Source of the DNA: Actinomadura sp. K4S16
GTDB taxonomy: Bacteria > Actinomycetota > Actinomycetes > Streptosporangiales > Streptosporangiaceae
Assembly: GCF_008327685.1 (NCBI RefSeq)
Contig: NZ_BDDE01000015.1
Coordinates: forward strand, 539,386-603,385
Direction: 5' to 3'
DNA: 64,000 nucleotides
In this document: positions 58,100-64,000 of the stretch, piece after piece
Layout: every line of letters starts with the position of its first letter
Position numbering within the stretch: the stretch's first letter is position 1
Notes under the pieces: generated by a model
Database searches by the model: none
The model's input: the letters and a program-made list of their open reading frames with translations, nothing else
What the model was told of the DNA's origin: nothing
Program-made: the position numbers and the translations under genes

Positions 58100-60460
58100 A
58101 TGGAAACGTATGCGGACTGGTTGCGCGCGCGAGGCGATGACGAACTCCGCGCGCTGCTGTCCGCGCGTCCCGAACTGCTCGCCCCCGTCCCCGCCGACCT
58201 GACCGCGCTCGCCGCCCGCGCCGCCACGCCCGCCGCGGTGTCCCGCGCGCTCGACCGGCTGGACCGCTTCACCCTCGCCGTCCTGGAGGCCCTGCTCGTC
58301 CTGCCCTCGCCGACCGGGCCGGACGCGCTCGCCACCGCCCTCGGCGCCACCGCCGAGCAGGCCGCGAACGCGCTCGGCACGCTCCGCCGGTTCGGCCTCG
58401 CCTGGGGGGACGGCGCCCCGGCCGCGGCGCCCGGCGTCCGGCAGAGCCTGCCGCACCCCGCCGGGCTCGGCCCGCCCGTCCGGGAGGTCTTCGCGGGCTA
58501 CCCCGCCGAACGCCTCACCGACCTGGTCGCCGACCTGGACGGCGAGGCCCCGCGCGGCTTCGCCGACTCCGGCCGGCTCCTCGCCCGGCTCTCCGAGCTG
58601 CTGACCGACCCGGCCTCTCTCATCGACGACGCCGGGCCCGAGGCGCGGGCCGCCCTCGACCAGCTCGCCTGGGGCCCGCCGGTCGGGCGGGTCGCCGACG
58701 CGCGCCGCCCCGTCCGGCTCGACACCGCCACCACCCCCATCGAGCGGCTCCTGGCGCGCGGGCTCCTCGCCGCCGAGGACGACCGCACGGTCACGCTGCC
58801 CCGCGAGGTCGCCCTGCACCTGCGCGGCGGGCGGCTGTTCCGGGACGTCCCGGCCGAGCCGCCCCCGCTCACCCCGGCGGCGGAACCGCGCCCCGAGGAC
58901 GTGGTCGTGCGCGCCGCGGCGGGCGAGGCCGCGGGCGCCGTCCGGCTCATCGAGGAGCTGCTGGAGCGCTGGGGCCTCGAACCGCCGCCGGTGCTGCGCA
59001 GCGGCGGCCTCGCCGTCCGCGACCTGCGCGCCGCCGCGACGCTCCTGGACGTCCCGGAGTGGAAGGCCGCCCTGCTCGTCGAGGTCGCGTACGCGGCCGG
59101 CCTGCTGACCCGCAGCGGCGACCTCGACGGCGAGTGGCTGCCCACCCCCGCCTACGACCTGTGGCTCATGCGCGACACCGCCGGGCGCTGGACGGAGCTG
59201 GCCCGCGGCTGGCTGAAGTCCGACCGCGCCGCCGGGCTCGCCGGGGACCGCGACGACCGCGACCGGCTGATCAACGCGCTCAGCGAGGCGATGGTGCGCA
59301 GCAGCGCGCCGACCACCCGGCGCGCCGTGCTGGAGGTCCTCGCCAGTGCCGACCGCGGCGTCGTCGTCGGCGAGGACGCGCTCCGCGCCCGCCTGGCGTG
59401 GCTGCGCCCCCGCCACGGCGGGCCCGTCCGCGACCGCCTCGTCGGCTGGACGCTCCGCGAGGCCGCCGCCCTCGGCCTGACCGGCTTCGGCGAGCTGGTC
59501 CCGTTCGGCCGCGACCTGCTCGCCGGGGACGACCCCGAGCCCGCGCTGGAGAAGTACCTTCCGGAGCCCGTCGACGAGATCCTCGTCCAGGCCGACCTGA
59601 CCGCCGTCGCGCCCGGCCCGCTGGTCACCGACCTCGCCCGGGAGCTGGCGCTCGCCGCCGACGTCGAGTCCACCGGCGGCGCCACCGTGTACCGCTTCAC
59701 CCCCGAGTCGATCCGCCGGGCCCTGGACGCGGGGCGGACCGCCGCCGACGTCACCGACCTGCTCACCCGGCACTCGGCGACCCCGCTCCCGCAGCCGCTC
59801 GTCTACCTGATCGACGACGTCGCCCGCCGGCACGGGCACCTGCGCGTCGGGGCCCTGTCGTCCTACGTCCGCACCGACTCGCCCGCCACCCTCGACGAGA
59901 TCCTCGCCGACCGGCGCGCCGCCCCGCTGCGCCTGCACCGCCTGGCCCCGACCGTCCTGGCGTCCGGGCTCCAGCGCGCCGACCTGCTCGACGGCCTGCG
60001 CGCCATGGGCCTGGCCCCGGTCGCCGAGGCGCCCGGCGGCGGCGTGATCGTGACCCGGCCGGACGCGCAGCGCGCCGACCCGCCGCCCACCGCCGAGATC
60101 GTCCGGCTCCGCCCCGACGACCGCACCGACGCCTCGATGATCTCCGCGGCGGTGCGGGCGCTGCGCGCCGGCGACGAGGCGTCCCTGCACGGCGCCGAGC
60201 ACGCCCGGCAGGCACCGGCCGGCGAGCCGCCCCGCTCGCCCGCGATGGCCACCGTCGAGCGGCTCCGCGGCGCCGTCGAGCGCGGCGGCCGCGTCTGGAT
60301 CGGCTACCTCGACCAGCAGGGCCAGGCGTCCAGCCGCATCGTCGAGCCCGTCCGGGTCGAGGGCGGCTTCCTCACCGGCTACGACGCGACCCGCGCCGCC
60401 GTGCACCGCTTCGCCCTGCACCGCATCACCGGCGTCTCCGAGCTCGACGACGCCTCCTGA
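58100..60460 (+). CDS. Helicase_C_3/XPB-associated domain protein with WYL-like C terminus
   Basis: A 786-residue protein. It starts at the ATG at 58100 (METYADWLRARGDDELRALL). A long helical region in the first 500 residues is followed by the domain typical of helicase-associated proteins (EILVQADLTAVAPGPLVTDL, TVYRFTPESIRRALDAGRTA, VARRHGHLRVGALSS). The C terminus has a WYL-like strand pattern (GRVWIGYLDQQGQASSRIVE, RFALHRITGVSELD). No Walker motif is visible, so it is not itself a helicase. In mycobacteria the same family neighbours XPB, as here, where XPB follows after one small gene. It may load or regulate the helicase. Confidence 0.85.
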   Translation: METYADWLRARGDDELRALLSARPELLAPVPADLTALAARAATPAAVSRALDRLDRFTLAVLEALLVLPSPTGPDALATALGATAEQAANALGTLRRFGLAWGDGAPAAAPGVRQSLPHPAGLGPPVREVFAGYPAERLTDLVADLDGEAPRGFADSGRLLARLSELLTDPASLIDDAGPEARAALDQLAWGPPVGRVADARRPVRLDTATTPIERLLARGLLAAEDDRTVTLPREVALHLRGGRLFRDVPAEPPPLTPAAEPRPEDVVVRAAAGEAAGAVRLIEELLERWGLEPPPVLRSGGLAVRDLRAAATLLDVPEWKAALLVEVAYAAGLLTRSGDLDGEWLPTPAYDLWLMRDTAGRWTELARGWLKSDRAAGLAGDRDDRDRLINALSEAMVRSSAPTTRRAVLEVLASADRGVVVGEDALRARLAWLRPRHGGPVRDRLVGWTLREAAALGLTGFGELVPFGRDLLAGDDPEPALEKYLPEPVDEILVQADLTAVAPGPLVTDLARELALAADVESTGGATVYRFTPESIRRALDAGRTAADVTDLLTRHSATPLPQPLVYLIDDVARRHGHLRVGALSSYVRTDSPATLDEILADRRAAPLRLHRLAPTVLASGLQRADLLDGLRAMGLAPVAEAPGGGVIVTRPDAQRADPPPTAEIVRLRPDDRTDASMISAAVRALRAGDEASLHGAEHARQAPAGEPPRSPAMATVERLRGAVERGGRVWIGYLDQQGQASSRIVEPVRVEGGFLTGYDATRAAVHRFALHRITGVSELDDAS

Positions 60461-60609
60461 GGCCGCTCCGCCTTCGCCGCTCCCGGGCCGGCCGCTGTCC
60501 GGAACCGGACGCTCCGCGCCGCGGGAACCGGCGAACGTCGCATACGGTCCAATCAATGATCCATCGGACCGGTAGCGTGTCCGGACGAGTGGTGTGAGGA
60601 GGCTCCCCG

Positions 60610-61044
60610 ATGAGCGGCTACGGAGGGCGTCCGCCGTCGGGCTGGGAAGACCCTTACGGCGGATCCCAGAACTGGGACGCGGGCGGCGCGTACGGGCAGC
60701 AGTACGGGTACACCCAGCCCGGCTACGGCCAGCCCGGCTACGGCTACGGGCCGCCGGGCGTCTCCCCCCACCAGTCCACGGGCAACGGGTCCACCATCGC
60801 CGCGCTCGTCTGCAACGCCGTCCTGGTCGTGATGTGCTGCAACGTAATCGCGCTCGCCGGCTTGATCACCGCGGCGGTCGCCCTCGGCCGGGTCCACACC
60901 GACCCGCAGTCCACCCGGAAACTGACGATCTGGAGCTGGTCGCTCTTCGCCGCGTCCGTCCTCCTCGGCATCGTCCTCGCGGTCGTCTGGATCGCGTTCG
61001 GCGTCATGTCCGACCCGGAGTACGGCTCCAGCGAGGGGATCTGA
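60610..61044 (+). CDS. DUF4190-type small membrane protein
   Basis: A 144-residue protein. The N-terminal 60 residues are Gly/Pro/Tyr/Gln-rich (YTQPGYGQPGYGYG repeats), and two membrane helices follow (about 61-90 and 105-133) with a conserved-looking ALGRVHTDPQSTRKL loop between. It matches the DUF4190 pattern. It lies between the Helicase_C_3 gene and XPB on the same strand. No link between these functions is known to me. Confidence 0.8.
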   Translation: MSGYGGRPPSGWEDPYGGSQNWDAGGAYGQQYGYTQPGYGQPGYGYGPPGVSPHQSTGNGSTIAALVCNAVLVVMCCNVIALAGLITAAVALGRVHTDPQSTRKLTIWSWSLFAASVLLGIVLAVVWIAFGVMSDPEYGSSEGI

Positions 61045-61237
61045 CCGGCGTCCCCGCGGTTCGCGGCGGCCGGCGTCCGCGGCGCGGGCGCGGCAATAAA
61101 GGCGGCGGCCGGGGCGTTGAATCCTCCGGTCCTCGCCGAACGCGCGAAGCGCCGCCGCCGCTCGGGTAGCGTGCGGCAGCGGTGCCCCGATCCGGGTGAG
61201 GGCATCGATCTTCCGAAACCCGACGGGGGCTTCTGCT

Positions 61238-62890
61238 TTGACCGACGGTCCGCTCATCGTCCAGTCCGACAAGACGCTGCTGCTCGAGGTCGACCACGAG
61301 CTGGCCGACGCCTGCCGCAAGGAGATCGCCCCGTTCGCCGAGCTCGAACGGGCGCCCGAGCACGTCCACACCTACCGGGTGACGCCGCTGGCGCTGTGGA
61401 ACGCGCGCGCCGCCGGCCACGACGCCGAGCAGGTCGTCGACACCCTGATCCGGTTCTCCCGGTACCCCGTCCCGCACGCCCTGCTCGTGGACGTCGCCGA
61501 CACGATGGCCCGCTACGGGCGGCTGCGGCTGGAGAAGGACCCCGTCCACGGGCTCATCCTCTCGTCCTCCGACCGGGCGGTGCTGGAGGAGGTGATGCGC
61601 GCCAAGAAGATCAAGGGCATGATCGGGGACCGGGTCGGCGACGACGCCGTCGCCGTCCACCCGAGCGAGCGCGGCGCCCTCAAGCAGGCCCTGCTCAAGA
61701 TCGGCTGGCCCGCCGAGGACCTCGCCGGATACGTCGACGGCGAGGCCCACGCCATCTCCCTGGTCGAGGACGGCTGGGGCCTGCGCTCCTACCAGAGCGA
61801 GGCCGCGTCGGCGTTCTGGCACGGCGGGTCCGGCGTCGTCGTCCTGCCCTGCGGCGCCGGCAAGACCATCGTCGGCGCCGCCGCCATGGCCCGCGCCCAG
61901 GCGACCACGCTGATCCTCGTCACCAACACCGTCTCCGCGCACCAGTGGAAGCAGGAGCTGCTGCGCCGCACGTCCCTCACCGAGGACGAGATCGGCGAGT
62001 ACACCGGCACCAAGAAGGAGATCCGGCCGGTCACCATCGCGACCTACCAGATCATGACGACCCGCCGGAAGGGCGCCTACGCGCACCTGGAGCTCTTCGA
62101 CGCCCGCGACTGGGGCCTGGTCGTCTACGACGAGGTCCACCTGCTGCCCGCGCCCATCTTCCGCATGACCGCCGACCTCCAGGCCCGCCGCCGCCTCGGC
62201 CTCACCGCCACCCTCGTCCGGGAGGACGGCCGCGAAGGGGACGTGTTCTCCCTCATCGGCCCCAAGCGGTACGACGCGCCGTGGAAGGACATGGAGGCGC
62301 AGGGCTGGATCGCGCCCGCCGACTGCGTCGAGGTGCGCGTCACCCTCACCGACTCCGAACGCCTCGCCTACGCGACCGCCGAACCCGAGGAGCGGTACCG
62401 CTTCTGCGCCACGACGGACACCAAGACCAAGCTCATCCAGGCGCTCGTCGACCGGCACCGCGGCGAGCAGACGCTCGTCATCGGCCAGTACATCGACCAA
62501 CTGGACGAGCTGGGCACGCTCCTGGACGCGCCGGTCATCAAGGGGGAGACGCGGGTCCGCGAGCGGGAGCGGCTGTTCGACGCGTTCCGCAGCGGGGAGA
62601 TCGACGTGCTGGTCGTGTCCAAGGTGGCGAACTTCTCCATCGACCTGCCGGAGGCGTCCGTCGCCGTCCAGGTCTCGGGCGCCTTCGGGTCCCGGCAGGA
62701 GGAGGCCCAGCGCTTGGGGCGCCTCCTGCGTCCCAAGGCGTCCGGTGCTGGAGCGCGCTTCTATGCCGTCGTGGCCCGCGACACCCTGGACCAGGACTAC
62801 GCCGCCCACCGGCAGCGCTTCCTGGCCGAGCAGGGCTACGCGTACCGGATCGTCGACGCCGACACCGTCCTCGCCGGCGACGACTTCTGA
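61238..62890 (+). CDS. ercc3: DNA repair helicase XPB
   Basis: A 550-residue SF2 helicase. I place the start at the TTG at 61238 because the sequence TDGPLIVQSDKT immediately follows and equals the known N terminus of mycobacterial XPB. A GGGGG tract lies 8 bases upstream; a GTG further upstream is less likely. Motif I is LPCGAGKT at 203-210, motif II is DEVH at 298-301 and the RED motif is in LVREDGREGD (328-330). Motif VI is QRLGRLLRP. A damage-recognition domain precedes the helicase core. It unwinds DNA 3' to 5', probably in repair; its Helicase_C_3 partner is encoded upstream. Confidence 0.95.
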   Translation: MTDGPLIVQSDKTLLLEVDHELADACRKEIAPFAELERAPEHVHTYRVTPLALWNARAAGHDAEQVVDTLIRFSRYPVPHALLVDVADTMARYGRLRLEKDPVHGLILSSSDRAVLEEVMRAKKIKGMIGDRVGDDAVAVHPSERGALKQALLKIGWPAEDLAGYVDGEAHAISLVEDGWGLRSYQSEAASAFWHGGSGVVVLPCGAGKTIVGAAAMARAQATTLILVTNTVSAHQWKQELLRRTSLTEDEIGEYTGTKKEIRPVTIATYQIMTTRRKGAYAHLELFDARDWGLVVYDEVHLLPAPIFRMTADLQARRRLGLTATLVREDGREGDVFSLIGPKRYDAPWKDMEAQGWIAPADCVEVRVTLTDSERLAYATAEPEERYRFCATTDTKTKLIQALVDRHRGEQTLVIGQYIDQLDELGTLLDAPVIKGETRVRERERLFDAFRSGEIDVLVVSKVANFSIDLPEASVAVQVSGAFGSRQEEAQRLGRLLRPKASGAGARFYAVVARDTLDQDYAAHRQRFLAEQGYAYRIVDADTVLAGDDF

Positions 62891-62986
62891 CCCCTCACCG
62901 AAGGTCGTGCTCCCGGCCCTGACAGCCTCGCCGACTACCGCTCACCCGCCGGGGGAGCCGACCCCTACGAGCGCGGTAGACCGACC

Positions 62987-63943
62987 TCAGCTGCTCTCCC
63001 CTCGGTCGATCCAGCGGACGGGCCTGCCGTCCGGGTCCGTCGTCAGCCAGGAACCGTCCCCCAGCGGCTCCAGATCGTATGAATGGCGGGAGTGCGCGTC
63101 GAACCGGCCGACCACTCCACCGGTGCGCAGATCGACCCGATAGTGGACGTGCCATTCCCGTTCGTCGTCCGGTACGTCGTCTTCTTCGAGCTCACCGCAG
63201 ATCGTGACGATGGCGGTGCCGGCGTCCAGATACCCGCCGCTCCACTCGAACGCCGCGTCCTCGGGGTCGTGCCCGAACGCGGCCACCGGCAGCCTCAGCA
63301 CCACCTTGCCGCTCGGAGACTCGTGGAAGGCCACGTCCTGCTGCCCGTGGTCGATGCTCATGAACTGCCTGCCGCCCGGCGCCAGGGCCATGACGCATCG
63401 GTCGTCCCACGGGTACTGCTCCAGTTCGAGCGTCGTCCCCGTGAGGAAGCCGGCGAAGACGAGAGAACCGTCCTGGCCTTCGCCCACGTCGAGCAGCATC
63501 CGTGACCCGTCCGGCAGTGGCAGGTGCTCCCCGCCGTGCCCGCAGGACTTCAGATCGGCCTGTGCCCGGACCTCGCCGGACCGGGCGTCGAGAACCACCC
63601 ATGTGTCGGTGGTCCCGCGACCCGCCATCGCATCCGGCCGGTAGACCCAGACGAGCGTTCCGTCCGGGGAGAACGCGGCACTCGGCATGTGCCCGTACTT
63701 CTCCGTCGATCTGGGGAGGAGCGTGTATCGCCAGAGCTCGACACCGTCGCGGTCCAGGCAGACGACCTCGTGCTTCGTCGTACAGACGAGCCGGTCCCCC
63801 AGAGGGGCGACGGCGAGACCGCATATCTCCAGATCGGTACCGACCTGGACGGAACTCACCGGTTGGAGGAGCCCCTCCGCGGCGGCGTCGATCTCGTAGA
63901 CACGGATACGCCCGTCCAGGAACCGGGCGAACAGGTGATTCAT
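62987..63943 (-). CDS. Hypothetical beta-propeller-like protein
   Basis: A 318-residue soluble protein without signal peptide. Repeated strands with Gly-Asp and Trp turns (LAVAPLGDRLVCTTKHEVVC, AAFSPDGTLVWVYRPDA, WVVLDARSGEVRAQADL, CVMALAPGGRQFMSIDH) suggest a six- or seven-bladed propeller. No catalytic or metal site is recognised. The start at 63943 (MNHLFARFLDGRIRVYEID) is likely. It converges with XPB with about 95 bases between. Confidence 0.7.
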   Translation of the reverse strand: MNHLFARFLDGRIRVYEIDAAAEGLLQPVSSVQVGTDLEICGLAVAPLGDRLVCTTKHEVVCLDRDGVELWRYTLLPRSTEKYGHMPSAAFSPDGTLVWVYRPDAMAGRGTTDTWVVLDARSGEVRAQADLKSCGHGGEHLPLPDGSRMLLDVGEGQDGSLVFAGFLTGTTLELEQYPWDDRCVMALAPGGRQFMSIDHGQQDVAFHESPSGKVVLRLPVAAFGHDPEDAAFEWSGGYLDAGTAIVTICGELEEDDVPDDEREWHVHYRVDLRTGGVVGRFDAHSRHSYDLEPLGDGSWLTTDPDGRPVRWIDRGESS

Positions 63944-64000
63944 GGCGCGCAGACTAACAGCGAGCAGAGCCAGGAAACAGGAAAAGGGCCCCGCCGTGAT
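63944..64000. other. Window end, no feature seen
   Basis: 57 bases upstream of the propeller gene, presumably part of its promoter. Nothing recognisable. Confidence 0.5.

Noticed and set aside
1..64000. tRNA, rRNA, CRISPR, insertion-sequence or prophage elements
   Set aside because: I scanned for cloverleaf-like tRNA ends, direct-repeat/spacer patterns, transposase motifs and integrase genes and saw none; a computational search (tRNAscan, CRISPR finder) would be decisive.

Overview
The window is a 64 kb chromosomal segment of a high-GC actinomycete. Coding regions show strong G/C bias at third codon positions and frequent GTG/TTG starts. Several genes belong to families typical of actinomycetes: an F420-type luciferase-like oxidoreductase, a SigE-type ECF sigma factor, IdeR, UdgX, DUF2530, DUF2630, DUF3027 and a bacterial XPB helicase. 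Overall gene content suggests Streptosporangiales, perhaps Thermomonosporaceae (Actinomadura-like); that placement is inference and not proven by any single gene. I see no rRNA or tRNA genes, CRISPR array, insertion sequence, integrase or attachment site. This looks like ordinary chromosome with lineage-specific genes interspersed, not an island.

Layout. 0-11.7 kb: 3' part of argS; an LLM oxidoreductase, DUF2630 and a Lys/Ala/Ser/Thr-rich histone-tail-like protein as one operon; a deoC-ALDH-ALDH(truncated) deoxyribose operon; an ECF sigma factor with its membrane partner; an acyl-CoA dehydrogenase; a methyltransferase. 12-25.4 kb: a large LuxR-type ATPase regulator, a CaiB/racemase-like enzyme, an MFS pump next to an acyl-CoA synthetase, an enoyl-CoA hydratase-like protein, a thiolase, and an MFS transporter fused to a MarR-like domain. 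25.5-35.4 kb: small membrane proteins, a degenerate methyltransferase, a secreted protein, an alcohol dehydrogenase next to a PAS-GAF-SpoIIE-HATPase phosphatase, ideR divergent from udgX, and pdxH overlapping an MFS gene. 35.5-46.2 kb: citrate synthase, a 963-residue membrane receptor-like protein with an external periplasmic-binding-protein domain, serC, a stand-alone class II glutamine amidotransferase, a secreted propeller-like protein, a large membrane protein, and thpR. 46.3-58 kb: an MFS exporter beside divergent MarR and TetR regulators, then DUF2530, a sacsin/HSP90-type ATPase, DUF3027, an MFS protein, an extended cold-shock protein, a HAD phosphatase, a GNAT-like protein and a TetR regulator. 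58-64 kb: a Helicase_C_3/WYL-like protein, a DUF4190 protein and the XPB helicase, then an orphan propeller-like protein.

Functional themes. (i) Nucleic-acid maintenance: UdgX, XPB with Helicase_C_3, the cold-shock protein and the histone-tail-like protein. (ii) Acyl-CoA metabolism: acyl-CoA dehydrogenase, CaiB/racemase, acyl-CoA synthetase, crotonase and thiolase, scattered rather than in one operon. (iii) Signalling: ECF sigma/anti-sigma pair, SpoIIE-type phosphatase, LAL regulator, IdeR, MarR, two TetRs. (iv) Export: five MFS proteins.

The least explained items are the PBP-fused membrane receptor (36.7-39.6 kb), the sacsin-like ATPase with DUF3027 (49.5-53.4 kb), the catalytically empty ALDH (3.8-4.6 kb) and the histone-tail-like protein (2.7-3.7 kb).
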